From contig NZ_JACHGW010000010.1 of the NCBI RefSeq assembly GCF_014202505.1, forward strand, positions 1 to 64,000: a stretch of 64,000 nt of DNA. The letters run 5' to 3'. The notes under the pieces are model-generated. The model searched no databases and was not told the DNA's origin. It saw nothing but the letters and a program-made list of their open reading frames with translations. The position numbers were made by a program, and so were the translations under genes. Positions 23,601-33,028 of the stretch are shown here, in pieces. This DNA comes from Armatimonas rosea (GTDB taxonomy: Bacteria; Armatimonadota; Armatimonadia; Armatimonadales; Armatimonadaceae). Positions within the stretch are counted from its first letter, which is position 1, and each line of letters begins with the position of its first letter.

Positions 23601-25386
23601 TTCCTGCATCAGACATCGCTTCCGCAATATGATTTAGTGCCGTTTGCACGATATTTAGTTTCTCATCATAGTCTAGGAAATCCTCATTTGCAAGCTTTTT
23701 GTTTACTGTAGCAAGAAGGGTGTCAAACACTGCTGTAACACCGTGAAAACCTCTTGGTATTTCTGTTAAGCCACTACCCTTTAATCCTTTACAAAAGAGT
23801 TTCAAAAAAAGTGGATTTTGGAACTCAGGGTTCAGGAGGGGAATTGCAGGTCGAACAATTCCATAGGCATCAAAAAATGTTTTGGTCGCTTCGTATTCAT
23901 GTTCTGCAAAACCTGTATGTTTCTCACGGATGATATTCTCTTCTGTAAGATGTGTTGGGACTATAACGGGCTCGTATGAGGTTCTAACACTAACAGCGAC
24001 GCTAATCCATGGGTATTCTCGGGTGAGTGTGAGGAAACCTGGTAAGTGATTCTTCCAGATACGTCTTCCTTCTCCTTCGTTGAGGGCATCGATCAGCAGA
24101 AGTGCCTTCTCACCCGAGGCTTGCCCTGATGAATTAAGTGCACCTAAAAACTCTTCAGGCGAGCAGGTAAGTTTGAGCAACCCGAGCAACTGCGGCCATG
24201 GATCTCCATATGATAAGTGTTGCCCCAAAAGAAGTACCGTTGGTGCTCCACGGGCAATCCGGTGTTTAGAAATATCGCAAAAAAGATGTGTCTTTCCGGT
24301 ACCTGCATCTCCAAGCAGAAGTAGAGCAGGTACATTAGCAAGTTGAGATTCTGTGCTTGCCGCTAGATGTATCAGCGTATAAAGTGATCTTCTAAGTTCG
24401 TCGGCGGAGTAACGCTCGCGTGCTAAATCTTCACGTTGCGTATTTGGCTCGATGGCTCGCCCTGGTTCAAATTTCTTCTTATCTACTATTCGCCTGAGAG
24501 CAGATTGGTACTGATATGCAGCAGCTTCTGCCTCAGTAGATAAATTTTCAATATCTTTAAATGGGATATGTGCAAGTTCACCGGGCTCAATTGCCTCAAG
24601 CAAACCTAGTAGGCGTGCCATAGGCGCACGGAGTGCTTCGTATTCAGTAGGTACGACTTCAGTAATATATATCCCCGTGGTATCTTGATAAGAACGGCGG
24701 ATATTTCCATAGAGTGATTTCAGTCTGATAAAAAATGATTTTGTTCTTCCTAAGCCATCAAAAAGCTGAGTCACCGGTAGGTCGACATTCAATTCTGGAG
24801 TATATCGCTCGCCAGCATTTGCAATCGCTTCATTCAACCGCTTCTCGAACCATGAGATGCTAAGAACCTCTTGATTAAACCAAAATAAATAACGTCCCTT
24901 GTGCTGCTCACTGCTCAAGCGCAGGAAAATTTCGTGCTCTCCCCAATAATCAAAAGAAACGGTTTTTCCTTTGGCAGTAGCCCAGCCTTGCCATTCTGTA
25001 ACCTTCTCGTTCCAACGATCCATAAACCATCGCTTTTGCTTGCCATTCTTATCAGTGATACGTGGGTCTGCGCGATCAATAGGAAGACAAACGATGTAGC
25101 GAGTTAAATTTGGATGCTTATCCAGTGCTGCTCTCACTGACTCATCAAGCTGATTCCATTGAGGAACGCCGGGGCTCTCAGTGAAAAACTTTGCCTGCCA
25201 AGCCACCTCCTCTCCAGAGGGGGATACCCAGTAGCACTCAATCCCCGCATCAGGAGTTCCTTTGCGGATAAAACGTGCGCTGCTTCCAAAGGGTGCTTCA
25301 CATGCGGCGAGTTGACAGCAAATCTCCTCGAAAGCTGTTTGTTGTGACCCGTCCCAAGGACGAAGACTATTCCAGTTGATGCTCAT
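20656..25386 (-). CDS. Avs4-like STAND NTPase with N-terminal nuclease
   Basis: A 1576-residue protein. The N-terminus (NWNSLRPWDGSQQTAFEEIC) leads into a PD-(D/E)xK Mrr-like nuclease core, with GTPDAGIECYW (Glu50) and AWQAKFF (Gln64, Lys66). A STAND ATPase follows, with Walker A LLGDAGTGKTH (about 357-367) and Walker B LLLIDALNEG (429-438). The remaining 1000 residues are helical repeats, probably the sensor. Size and order fit the Avs4 branch of Avs phage sensors, which recognise phage portal protein and then degrade DNA. Assignment to Avs4 rests on architecture only. It is more A+T-rich than hsdR upstream and lies 45 bases after it. Confidence 0.65.
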   Translation of the reverse strand: MSINWNSLRPWDGSQQTAFEEICCQLAACEAPFGSSARFIRKGTPDAGIECYWVSPSGEEVAWQAKFFTESPGVPQWNQLDESVRAALDKHPNLTRYIVCLPIDRADPRITDKNGKQKRWFMDRWNEKVTEWQGWATAKGKTVSFDYWGEHEIFLRLSSEQHKGRYLFWFNQEVLSISWFEKRLNEAIANAGERYTPELNVDLPVTQLFDGLGRTKSFFIRLKSLYGNIRRSYQDTTGIYITEVVPTEYEALRAPMARLLGLLEAIEPGELAHIPFKDIENLSTEAEAAAYQYQSALRRIVDKKKFEPGRAIEPNTQREDLARERYSADELRRSLYTLIHLAASTESQLANVPALLLLGDAGTGKTHLFCDISKHRIARGAPTVLLLGQHLSYGDPWPQLLGLLKLTCSPEEFLGALNSSGQASGEKALLLIDALNEGEGRRIWKNHLPGFLTLTREYPWISVAVSVRTSYEPVIVPTHLTEENIIREKHTGFAEHEYEATKTFFDAYGIVRPAIPLLNPEFQNPLFLKLFCKGLKGSGLTEIPRGFHGVTAVFDTLLATVNKKLANEDFLDYDEKLNIVQTALNHIAEAMSDAGTQMLPRNSAIEVVGKVLKTTGGYQQSLFRHLISEGLLAEDYTYVGKNEKTGEYEYAEVIRLTYERFADHLIVKNYLDRYILIPYKWRKFQRGLSLLRQLASYIPGFSDAINRYSKRSIGSAFNPETPLGKLLDNEYTSYQNKGILDALSIQLPERTGKELAEIVPRIASYESVRSSFVQSLIWRSLTAFSETTLEYINTHVLESEEGQSELFNAFLTLAATPNHPYNANKLHEYLHGFTLAERDALWSIFLHNQYGEHGVVDRLIEWSWEIEDKSHISDEALLLASTALTWFLTSSNRFVRDRATKALVSLLTHRIHILNLLMERFHNVNDLYITERLYAVAYGCVLRSTDAPEVASLTKNVYQWIFADGKPIPHLLIRDYARGVVETGIHLDGEIDEIDVSKIRPPYCSNWPETFPTEEEIKSLNKYQSSDVRSSRSLASRALYYSVMGFEDFARYIIGTNSDAFFWSPSSLSSPRIPTWQERKSAFEAVLTEEQLQLFHELEKVQSQSILTTIRAQIEIVYIDTEDNDTVSQLSDQEKQASDEEYITEDDEITLAKSMFFSSLDKEKLSLYESLGTMPFWPQQEQEDLFDLKNAQRWVLKRVYDLGWTPDLFADFDGYLNISRSDRSSHKPERIGKKYQWLAWHEFLAYAADNLQIHRRFGNEDSDYIGPWQMSRRDIDPSCLLAETKASSSEQQDKLPWWAAVRYDAWDKTSADLEWLQKSSDLPDVDALINVVDPNDGTQWIVMDTFLKWQEPVPPEEDPNEVARRQLWYMTRAYVVKKDEAESFFTWACDQDFMGRWMPEVKSLHDVFLGEFHWSPAYLYHSNEYYGIQEWHDVSHGAPGQVSITTIEYTAEGNDYDCSIASGYTITLPSKGLADRMQLSWCGQEGKFFAQDKTLVAYDPSIRKSGPSTLLIRREALLHFLKENDYEMFWTVLGEKIIMPGSFSRDHKGRLNISGACRFVGNTLEKTIKAEFKPSA

Positions 25387-25431
25387 AAATTTTTGTTCTA
25401 GGGTTTACAAAGAGTACTATAACTGGGCTTT

Positions 25432-28400
25432 CTATGCCCACTCCGCGGCGATCACTTCCGCCTGCTGGATCACGGTGTCGACCGCCTTCTCCTGCTTGTC
25501 GGGCGGGTAGCCGTACTTACGAAGAACCCGCTTCACCATCGCTCTTAGCTTAGCCCGAGCAGTCTCTTTCACCGTCCAGTCCACGCTCACGTTCTCACGA
25601 ACCGACTTCACCAGGTCACGGGCTATGATCTTGAGAATGTCGTCACCCAGCACCTTTACAGCACTGTCGTTGACCTCCAGCGCGTCGTAGAAGGCCACTT
25701 CGTCCTCAGTAAGCCCCAGCTCCTCACCACGGCTCTTGGCCGCTCGCATCTCCTTGGCGAGGTCTATCAGCTCCTGGATCACCTGCGCCGTCTCAATGCC
25801 TCGGTTCTGGTACTTCCGGATTGCCGCCTCTAGCAGTTCGGAGAACTGCTTTGACTGAACCACGTTGCCCCGAGCTCGGCTCTTTATCTCGCCCTCCAGC
25901 AGCTTCCTGAGGGCCTCGACCGCCAGGTTCTTGTAGGGCAGCCCCTGCACCTCAGCCAGGAACTCGTCGGAGAGGATCGAGACATCGGGCTTCTGGAGAC
26001 CTGCTGCCGAGAAGATGTCCACCACCTCGTCAGAGATCACGGAGCGCGACACGATCTGCCGCACTGCGTGGTTTATCTCCTCGCTAGTGGGCTTGGCTGT
26101 ACCCTCGGCATCTTCGTCGGCTTTCTTCCAGAGAGCCGCTCGCACAGCTTGGAAGAAAGCCACGTCATCGCGCACCCGAATAGTGAAGTCATGGGCGACG
26201 GCCAGCGCGAAGGCACGGCTCACGGCCAGGGCGTTCTCCATGAAGCGCTCGCGCAGACCCGGCTCCTCATGGTCACGAGCTAGCAGGTGCTCCTGACCTT
26301 GGGGAAGTACAGAAAGGCGCTCGCTTGGTGTCCCCGTGGAGAACTTGCGCCAGTCGAAGCCGTGGAAGATGTCCGCGCAGACCTCTAGCTTTTCCATCAG
26401 GAGCGCCACCGCCTCGGCTTGGTCAAGAACCCCCTCGCCCTTACCACCGCTACGGGTGTACTCGGCCATGGCGCTTTTGAGCTCGTCGGCGATGCCGATG
26501 TAGTCCACGATCAGGCCGCCGGGCTTGTCTTTGAAAACACGGTTCACGCGGGCGATGGCCTGCATGAGGCTATGCCCCTTCATGGGTTTGTCTACGTAGA
26601 GGGTGTGCAGACACGGCGCGTCAAAGCCGGTGAGCCACATATCGCGCACGATCACGAGCTTGAGCGGGTCGCTAGGGTCTTTGAGCCGCTGGGCCAAGGC
26701 GTCGCGCTCGGCCTTGTTGCGGATATGTCCCTGCCAGTCGAGTGGGTCGGAGGCAGAGCCGGTCATCACGATCTTGATCGCGCCGGTCTTGTCATCGTCT
26801 GTATGCCACTCGGGGCGCAGCTTTACGATCTCGTCGTAAAGAGCCACGGCGATTCGGCGGCTCATGGCCACGATCATGCCCTTGCCCTCGATGGCCTCGC
26901 GCCGCTTCTCAAAGTGCGTCACTAGGTCTGCCGCAACCAGCTCCAGCCGCTTGGGTGTGCCCACCATTGCCTCCAGCTGTGCCCACTTGCGCTTGGCGGC
27001 TTCCTTCTGGGTGGCCTCTGCCTTTTCGGTGACTTCCTCGAAATCGGGGTCGATCTTGGGGCGCTCGGCTTCGCTCAGGGCGAGCTTGGCAAGCCGTCCT
27101 TCGTAGTAGATAGGTACGGTGGCTCCATCTTGGACGGCGCGCTGGATGTCGTAGACGGAGATGTACTCCCCAAAGATTCCCTTGGTTGAGCGGTCGGACT
27201 GCTCGATGGGCGTTCCGGTGAACCCGATAAAAGTTGCCTGAGGGAGCGCGTCGCGCAGGTGCCTTGCGAAGCCGTCGATGAAGTCGTACTGGCTGCGGTG
27301 GGCTTCGTCGGCGATAACCACGACATTGCGCCGGTCGGTGAGCAGTGGGAAGTCGGTGCCCTTCTCGTCTACGCTGAACTTCTGAATCGTGGTGAAGACG
27401 ATCCCGCCCTGGGCGACCTTGAGCAGCCCCTGCAAGCTATCGCGGCTCTCAGCCTGGCCGGGTGTTTGGCGCAGAAGATCCGCACAGGAGGAGAACGTCC
27501 CGAAGAGCTGGTCGTCGAGGTCGTTTCGGTCGGTGAGCACCACGAGCGTGGGGTTCGCCATGGCGGGGTGCTGAGCTATCTTGGCGGCGAAGAAGGCCAT
27601 GGTCAGGCTCTTGCCCGATCCTTGGGTGTGCCAGACAACGCCACCGCGCCTGTCTCCCCCCTGCCCTGATGCCTTCACCGTCTCGGCAACAGCAGTACGA
27701 ACGGCGTGGAACTGGTGGTAGCCTGCGATCTTCTTGATGGTCTTCTCCCCGTCGCCCTCGTAGACGGTGAAGGAGTAGATGAGATCCAGCAGGCGCTCTT
27801 TTTCGAAAGCGCCCTTGAGCAGCACTTCTAGCTGGCTAAGGCTGGCTGGTGCCAGCTCCTCGCCCTCGATGGTGCGCCATGGCAAGAAGCGCTCCTTGTC
27901 CGAGGTGAGCGAGCCGATACGGGCGCTGGTGCCGTCTGAGATGACCAAGAGGCTGTTGGTGAGAAACAGGGAGGGAATCTGCAGCTTGTAGGTCTGGAGC
28001 TGGTCAAAGGCTTTCCAGATCGTGGCGTCCTGATCTGCTGGGTTCTTGAGCTCGATAACCGCGATAGGGAGTCCGTTGATAAAGAGCACTACGTCGGGGC
28101 GGCGCTCTTTCTTCTCCTTGACGGTGTACTGGTTGATAGCCAGAAACTCATTGGCTGCTGGATTCTCGAAGTCTACGACCTTGACTCGCGCACCGCGGAT
28201 CGTGCCGTCCTTTTGGGAGTATTCCACTTCCACGCCGCTGACGAGCATCTTGTGGAAGACTCGGTTGTTGACAATGAGCGACTGGCTAACAGGGGCGAGG
28301 AGCTTCTTGCGGGCATCTACGAGCGCTGCGGGAGGGATTCCAGGGTTTAGCTCTCGGAGCTTGTCGTCAAGGCGGTCGGTGAGGACGACTTGTTGGTAGC

Positions 28401-28551
28401 TCTCGCGCTCCTGCGCCTCGCCGTCTGGGGCGATGTCGGGGCCGTGGAGTATGATGTAGCCCAGAGCATCGAGCCACTCTAAGGCAGCCTCTTCAACAAC
28501 GGACTCAGTAAAGAATGCCAATTTGTGTGTGTCCTCAGTTCGAGCGAGCAT
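25432..28551 (-). CDS. hsdR: Type I restriction enzyme HsdR subunit
   Basis: A 1039-residue restriction and translocation subunit. The nuclease core shows [20 protein letters not shown] (Asp153, Glu167, Lys169). The SF2 motor has Walker [12 protein letters not shown] (about 308-318), DEAH in [23 protein letters not shown] and [11 protein letters not shown]. It pumps DNA toward the bound complex and cuts when translocation stalls. hsdS and hsdM lie about 2.6 to 6 kb upstream on the same strand, separated by a DUF4365 pair and a DUF488 gene. A GCCCATT/AATGGGC palindrome lies at 28553-28574, directly before the start. Confidence 0.93.
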   Translation of the reverse strand: MLARTEDTHKLAFFTESVVEEAALEWLDALGYIILHGPDIAPDGEAQERESYQQVVLTDRLDDKLRELNPGIPPAALVDARKKLLAPVSQSLIVNNRVFHKMLVSGVEVEYSQKDGTIRGARVKVVDFENPAANEFLAINQYTVKEKKERRPDVVLFINGLPIAVIELKNPADQDATIWKAFDQLQTYKLQIPSLFLTNSLLVISDGTSARIGSLTSDKERFLPWRTIEGEELAPASLSQLEVLLKGAFEKERLLDLIYSFTVYEGDGEKTIKKIAGYHQFHAVRTAVAETVKASGQGGDRRGGVVWHTQGSGKSLTMAFFAAKIAQHPAMANPTLVVLTDRNDLDDQLFGTFSSCADLLRQTPGQAESRDSLQGLLKVAQGGIVFTTIQKFSVDEKGTDFPLLTDRRNVVVIADEAHRSQYDFIDGFARHLRDALPQATFIGFTGTPIEQSDRSTKGIFGEYISVYDIQRAVQDGATVPIYYEGRLAKLALSEAERPKIDPDFEEVTEKAEATQKEAAKRKWAQLEAMVGTPKRLELVAADLVTHFEKRREAIEGKGMIVAMSRRIAVALYDEIVKLRPEWHTDDDKTGAIKIVMTGSASDPLDWQGHIRNKAERDALAQRLKDPSDPLKLVIVRDMWLTGFDAPCLHTLYVDKPMKGHSLMQAIARVNRVFKDKPGGLIVDYIGIADELKSAMAEYTRSGGKGEGVLDQAEAVALLMEKLEVCADIFHGFDWRKFSTGTPSERLSVLPQGQEHLLARDHEEPGLRERFMENALAVSRAFALAVAHDFTIRVRDDVAFFQAVRAALWKKADEDAEGTAKPTSEEINHAVRQIVSRSVISDEVVDIFSAAGLQKPDVSILSDEFLAEVQGLPYKNLAVEALRKLLEGEIKSRARGNVVQSKQFSELLEAAIRKYQNRGIETAQVIQELIDLAKEMRAAKSRGEELGLTEDEVAFYDALEVNDSAVKVLGDDILKIIARDLVKSVRENVSVDWTVKETARAKLRAMVKRVLRKYGYPPDKQEKAVDTVIQQAEVIAAEWA

Positions 28552-28591
28552 ACGCCCATTATTTCAAAAATGGGCCACGGCGTATAGGTTA

Positions 28592-28597
28592 AGAATA
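28592..28597 (-). promoter_or_regulatory. -10 element upstream of hsdR
   Basis: TATTCT within GGGTATTCTTA on the minus strand, 40 bases before the hsdR start. The same GGGGTATTCTT block stands before hsdM (34800-34805) and before the gene starting at 61354 (61367-61372). hsdR therefore seems to have its own promoter. The palindrome at 28553-28574 falls in the leader and could block the ribosome or bind a regulator. Confidence 0.45.
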
Positions 28598-28675
28598 CCC
28601 TACCCCTTTCCTGCTTTTTACTCCGTTGATCCCAACAGAACCGGCAATTTCTCTGCCAGACTTTGTGAAAAGGGG

Positions 28676-28681
28676 TACAAT
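28676..28681 (+). promoter_or_regulatory. -10 element of a leaderless DUF488 transcript
   Basis: TACAAT ends exactly 6 bases before the GTG at 28688, the spacing expected when transcription starts at the start codon. This supports GTG 28688 over longer or shorter starts. Confidence 0.45.
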
Positions 28682-28687
28682 CGGGGC

Positions 28688-29155
28688 GTGGAATTGATGA
28701 CGATTGGGTATGAGGGCTTGAGCCTGGAGGAGTTTTTCGGGCTCCTGCGCGAAGGCCGCGTGGAGCGGATTGTAGATGTGCGGCAGATGCCTCTCTCTCG
28801 AAAGAAGGGTTTCTCGAAGAACTCGCTCCGCGAAGCAGCTTGTGCGCGTGGCTTTGAGTATATTCATCTCTCCGCGTTTGGCTGCCCCAAGTCCATTCGG
28901 GACACTTACAAAGCGGATGGTGACTGGGCCCGCTACACGCGTTCATTTCTTGCCTATCTGGTGACTCAGCAGGAGCCTCTGCAGCACCTTGCCCAAATTG
29001 CGAGTAGTAAGCGCTGTTGCTTGCTTTGCTTTGAAGCCGATCCTGATACCTGCCACCGGCTCTTTGTTGCCGAGCACGCAGCTCGCAGTTCTGGTGGGCG
29101 GCTTCGTGTGCATCACTTGGGGGCTGCTTTTACAGCTCCAGCACTAGCGGCGTAG
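28688..29155 (+). CDS. DUF488 family protein
   Basis: A 155-residue DUF488 protein. Recognisable pieces are LMTIGYEGLSLEEFF, IVDVRQMPLSRKKGFSKNSL, YIHLSAFGCPKSIR and CCLLCFEADPDTCHRLFVAE, the last carrying the conserved Cys and His cluster of the family. Its biochemical role is not established; members are frequent in defence islands. It runs opposite to all neighbours in the type I locus. The start GTG is chosen from the closely placed -10 box; ATG at 28697 is an alternative. Confidence 0.8.
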   Translation: MELMTIGYEGLSLEEFFGLLREGRVERIVDVRQMPLSRKKGFSKNSLREAACARGFEYIHLSAFGCPKSIRDTYKADGDWARYTRSFLAYLVTQQEPLQHLAQIASSKRCCLLCFEADPDTCHRLFVAEHAARSSGGRLRVHHLGAAFTAPALAA

Positions 29156-29319
29156 CTACGGGAGCTACTTGCTGCCGAGGTGGATAGACGACACTGACAG
29201 TTGGCAAATAATCCCCAATAGGGAATCGCTGGATTCGGTGCTCTAAATTATCTCCGTGGTCTCGGATGCAATCCTCTCCCCATCAGGCTGTAGTCAGTAA
29301 CGAGATGTGTACAAATCTT

Positions 29320-30477
29320 CTACTCTATTTTCTCTATAATGAGGTTTCGCGGGTTGCGTAATTTGAAGCCTGCTGTCTCACGGCTGAGTTCCCCCTCAAC
29401 GGAGAGTATAGCCGTTTGTCTATGCGCCTCTATTGCAAGTTCGTAATCTTGGCCCCAAAGTTCGACAGTGACGCGGCGAAGATATCCTTCCACAACCCCA
29501 TCAATAGTTACCTGTCCAACAGCTGTAGCGTCAGGACGATGTAGCTTTATGACAGGACCGCGTAGTTCGAACGACTCATGAACCGCTCTCTCACGCAGAA
29601 CACGGGCAACCTCACGGAGAATAGGAAGGTGATCCGAAGGGAAATGAATGAAACTCGGTGTTTGAGTAGGCACTTTACGAGTTGGTGACCATGAAAGACT
29701 GATAGAGATATCACGATCATAGTTGTCCAGTGTCAATCCTGCCACTGCATCGCACAGGTTGGCACTTACGCCAGCCTCAGTGGCCCTGAGAAAGCTTTCA
29801 ACTGATCGAGTAGTCAGGGTCTCTGTCAAGGCATTGTGGGTTTCCATGAGCGCCCGTGCAAGGGTCCGAGTAACACGACGCTCAAAAGGATCTGCGGAAT
29901 CGGCGACCTCTACCGAAAGATCAGGAAAAAGCTCTTGTTGTCCACTGTCGAGTTGTGGGGCAACCTCAGATTGCATCGTAAGAATAAAGCTTCCCCGCTC
30001 TGTCTGTCCCATGCGAACCCGTTTGATATACTCAACTGCCTCAGTTGGCTTGCGCCCCGTGTGAATGGTGCGCCTGCGGACTGTAGAGCATGCAGCAGCC
30101 ATCATCATATCTCGAGCGTGACCAATTAGATGCGCTGCTTCTTCTAGAGGTATTGCACCATCTTCAAGGTCGTCACCAGAGAGGCGAATTCGGATCACGT
30201 CTTTAGTCGCTTCATCTATGTCTCTAAGAACTTGCTCCTGTGAGCGCCGCTCTACTCTAGCCAAGACTGCCAAAATGTCAGCAACACCCTCAGCATAATC
30301 GTCTAGCGTACTCGAGTGAGGTAGCACAAGTTTTGATTGATCATCGGGTCCCTGCCAGACAGTTCCCGTGTCAAAATAGCGACTTATATATTTCCAGTTT
30401 CGTGACCCTAGATAGGCTGCGATTTGACTAGTTCCCACTGAAGAAAGCACTTCACGGTCGGTGATTGTAACTTTCAT
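29320..30477 (-). CDS. Unknown protein coupled to DUF4365 in the type I locus
   Basis: A 385-residue soluble protein that I do not recognise. It starts MKVTITDREVLSSVGTSQIAAYL at the ATG overlapping the upstream gene's stop by four bases (ATGA). The N-terminal half is mostly helical, including DDYAEGVADILAVLARVERRSQ and a His-rich helix (HLIGHARDMMMAAACST). The C-terminal third looks like beta strands (VTIDGVVEGYLRRVTVELWGQDYELAIEAH). No membrane segments or nucleotide-binding motifs are seen. Tight coupling to a nuclease-like partner inside a restriction locus suggests a defence or regulatory partner. Confidence 0.7.
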   Translation of the reverse strand: MKVTITDREVLSSVGTSQIAAYLGSRNWKYISRYFDTGTVWQGPDDQSKLVLPHSSTLDDYAEGVADILAVLARVERRSQEQVLRDIDEATKDVIRIRLSGDDLEDGAIPLEEAAHLIGHARDMMMAAACSTVRRRTIHTGRKPTEAVEYIKRVRMGQTERGSFILTMQSEVAPQLDSGQQELFPDLSVEVADSADPFERRVTRTLARALMETHNALTETLTTRSVESFLRATEAGVSANLCDAVAGLTLDNYDRDISISLSWSPTRKVPTQTPSFIHFPSDHLPILREVARVLRERAVHESFELRGPVIKLHRPDATAVGQVTIDGVVEGYLRRVTVELWGQDYELAIEAHRQTAILSVEGELSRETAGFKLRNPRNLIIEKIE

Positions 30478-30983
30478 GGGCGCTGACCTTGGTTTAGACG
30501 TCCCATCAGGTAGCTCAATGAAGCCACATCGAAAATCTGAGCGCGTGGTAGGTAGACTGTCTGGGCAGTCGTATTGGTGCTCGCGGGTTCCCCTTCTAAA
30601 GATTTCCAGTACGCACAATGTCGCATGATTAGCTCATCCTCGGTTTGTGACACCCAGGCTCCTTGGTCTCTTGGGACAGTGACAACAACCAGGATACGAG
30701 GGTGGAGAGTTCTGTTGCTCCGTAGCCTCTGGTAAGTATCAATGTCGAGCGAGTAGACCAAAGCATTATTCTGAAACTTAAAGTCGCTATCACACTTAAC
30801 TTGCAGCGTGAGTTTTGGAAGTGCATCATGTAAGTGTTCATCTATGGCCGATATTTCAAGGTCAATTTTGCAGAAGTCCATCTCCGGTTTGGTCACCTGA
30901 AACCCCGCCGCCGCCGCGACCGCGCGGAGGTACGCATAGCTGAACTGTTCCTGCCACTGGTTTTGCATCAGGCTTAAATTCAC
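30474..30983 (-). CDS. DUF4365-like nuclease-fold protein
   Basis: A 169-residue protein resembling the DUF4365 domain. It opens NQWQEQFSYAYLRAVAAAAGF and contains a predicted PD-(D/E)xK-like core, FCKIDLEIS followed by LTLQVKCDSDF, where Asp and Gln-x-Lys would be catalytic. It ends QIFDVASLSYLMGRLNQGQ. Such domains occur with defence genes. It lies between hsdS and the unknown gene with which it overlaps by four bases. An internal ATG at 30968 is an equally likely start. Confidence 0.65.
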   Translation of the reverse strand: MNLSLMQNQWQEQFSYAYLRAVAAAAGFQVTKPEMDFCKIDLEISAIDEHLHDALPKLTLQVKCDSDFKFQNNALVYSLDIDTYQRLRSNRTLHPRILVVVTVPRDQGAWVSQTEDELIMRHCAYWKSLEGEPASTNTTAQTVYLPRAQIFDVASLSYLMGRLNQGQRP

Positions 30984-31158
30984 AACGGGACTCCCGTTTC
31001 CCTCCCCAAGGCGGAATGCCCCTAGGAATGGACTATGTTAAAGCCTCTCTTCTAGGTGTGGCGAAAGAGGTGTCTTCAGCCCTATAATCCCACTGGAGGC
31101 TCGGCCTTGGACTTAAGTCCTGTGTGCGTTGCCTCCTTCCGTTTTTGTAGCTACCTTC

Positions 31159-32475
31159 TCAGGCGCTCTCCGCTCCCGATGCAAACTCCGCGATCATGTC
31201 CTCAGGAAGTCTAATCTCCCCAGAGATGAGCTTAGGGAGTAGGCCATCACGGAGTTCGTGGAGCTGCTTTGCCTCCAGATTGTTCTGGATAATCTGATCT
31301 ATGATTGGAGCAATCATCCCATCCGCCGCTTTCACTACCGCCGATTCTGGGACAATAACCTTTGCGTCCGCCAAGTGGTGTCGTTGAATATGCCCCATTG
31401 TAGTTGCTTTTGAGGCAGCAATACTTTGGAACTCTGGCAGATGGTATTGCACCCAGCTCAGATAAAACCATTTTGGAAACTCGGCTGACGTTACTTTGAA
31501 CAGGTGCTGATTCAAAGCTCCCTGTCCCCCACACCAAACGGCGACTTCAAGACTGCCTGACCAAGAGAAAAGCACATCGCCATCTTGAACAACATAGGCG
31601 CTAGGTACATCACAGTTGGCCTTATCGCTACCCTCACTATCTCCCTTCCTGAGCTGGGCAATCTTAATCACAGGAAGATCGGTGGTGTCTTCACGCGGTG
31701 GGTATTTTTGGAGCGCAAGCCCATTGAGAAACTCCGCGATTTTATCGAGGGAGCGCACCTCCCATCCTTTCGGAATCATCCCCAGCTCAGACTCCACGAA
31801 CTCCGAGGGAAACAGCGCCGCCATCTCTGCGTCCATCCCCTCGGGCTGGCGGCTTTCGGCTTTGGCGTGAACGGGATCGAAGTCCACGAACCAAGAGCGG
31901 AAGAGAGTGCGGGCCATCTCCTCCAGCGTCTCGTTCATCTGACGGTTGAGTGTAACCTTCCCCTCAATTGCTTCCAGTAGCTCAACGATTTGCCTATTTG
32001 CCTCCGTTAGAGGCGGCACGGGATAGCTGAGGAAATCACCACGACTGAGTGCCACTACCGCACTGCCCGTCGCATGGCCAGCACAATAGCTCCGGTACTG
32101 TGGTGTGCGGAGAATCCAGTAAATGTAGCTCACTGTCTCCTTATCCGCATCACTGAACTCGAGTTTTACGGTGTCTTGAGTTAGACGACCGGATGGAACC
32201 GTGACCGGTACACGTGCCACCGATCCGATCATCTCTCCGTCTTTCGTTGCTCCTTTGAGCGATACAAAGAGATCGCCAGGGGTGAGCATGAGTTTCGGCG
32301 GACAGTCTCCTCCGTAGGTCTTGTAGTCAGATTCCCTAAACCCACCTCCGGGCTGAATTGAGCCGAGCCCTAGTAAGGCAGGGCCTGGCTTTCCTACCAA
32401 CATTCCTTTGTACGTTGTTCCACGCTGAAGGGTAACGTAGTCGCCGATCGTAGTCTTATTACTCATGATCGACAT
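31159..32475 (-). CDS. hsdS: Type I restriction-modification specificity subunit HsdS
   Basis: A 438-residue specificity protein with two target-recognition domains. The first conserved repeat is visible at about 150-200 (YPVPPLTEANRQIVELLEAI, RQMNETLEEMARTLFRSWFVDFDP) and the second at the C-terminus (IIDQIIQNNLEAKQLHELRDGLLPKLISGE). The first domain runs from GDYVTLQRGTTYKG, the second from GWEVRSLDKIAEFLNGL. The two domains each read one half of a split DNA target. An ATG three codons in (32466) may be the real start. Confidence 0.9.
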   Translation of the reverse strand: MSIMSNKTTIGDYVTLQRGTTYKGMLVGKPGPALLGLGSIQPGGGFRESDYKTYGGDCPPKLMLTPGDLFVSLKGATKDGEMIGSVARVPVTVPSGRLTQDTVKLEFSDADKETVSYIYWILRTPQYRSYCAGHATGSAVVALSRGDFLSYPVPPLTEANRQIVELLEAIEGKVTLNRQMNETLEEMARTLFRSWFVDFDPVHAKAESRQPEGMDAEMAALFPSEFVESELGMIPKGWEVRSLDKIAEFLNGLALQKYPPREDTTDLPVIKIAQLRKGDSEGSDKANCDVPSAYVVQDGDVLFSWSGSLEVAVWCGGQGALNQHLFKVTSAEFPKWFYLSWVQYHLPEFQSIAASKATTMGHIQRHHLADAKVIVPESAVVKAADGMIAPIIDQIIQNNLEAKQLHELRDGLLPKLISGEIRLPEDMIAEFASGAESA

Positions 32476-32608
32476 CCTTTGTGTTTGCGGGCGTGACTAG
32501 CGGAATATGAAATTTGTGACATAATTAATTCTGTAATACTTGACGTAGCTTTTGAGCGAAATCGAGTCCGAGCCTTGACTGGGTCGCCTCTGGGCGGCCC
32601 TTTCTTGC

Positions 32609-32944
32609 TTATTCTGCCTCCTCATTGGACTCCCGGTCTTCACTGTCGCTGTCCCACAAATCCCGGTATGCATGGATATAGGAGACTGTTGCCTCGGGAT
32701 CGAGGGGGAAATAGTACCGACACAGACGCTTGTAGAGCACCAGCATTTTGGCGTCATAGCAGAAGTCCAACAGATGATCCAAGGTGTATTCGATCTGGTG
32801 TCGGTCGCGGCACTCGTCACGGATGAGCGTGTTTACTGTGTCAGTGTAGAGAGGAAGGGCTTGGCGAGCCAGAGCTTGGAAGCTTTCTGCATACCCTCGA
32901 AAGACTTCTAGTTCTTCTGATGAAGGGGCGTGTGCTTGGCTCAC
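32609..32944 (-). CDS. Small unknown protein between hsdM and hsdS
   Basis: A 111-residue acidic protein of unknown function starting MSQAHAPSSEELEVFRGYAESF. It is largely helical and ends in an acidic tail (DSDSEDRESNEEAE). It begins 84 bases after hsdM and ends 133 bases before hsdS, so it is in the modification operon. Position and acidity would fit an accessory or antirestriction-type regulator, but nothing in the sequence proves this. A GC-rich hairpin (GGGTCGCC/GGCGGCCC) follows at about 32580-32600. Confidence 0.6.
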   Translation of the reverse strand: MSQAHAPSSEELEVFRGYAESFQALARQALPLYTDTVNTLIRDECRDRHQIEYTLDHLLDFCYDAKMLVLYKRLCRYYFPLDPEATVSYIHAYRDLWDSDSEDRESNEEAE

Positions 32945-33028
32945 CGGTCACTTCCCAGGAAGATCACATGTATAGAAAAGAGCCGTTTCCTTTGCATGTT
33001 TGAGCCGACGTGTAAAGGAAAAGCCGGA

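Noticed and set aside
26419-26925. A 168-codon rightward frame inside hsdR
   Set aside because: Antisense to conserved helicase motifs of HsdR.
32580-32600. GGGTCGCC/GGCGGCCC hairpin as terminator of the small gene at 32609
   Set aside because: The T-rich side is on the opposite strand, where no gene ends; kept only as a hairpin note.
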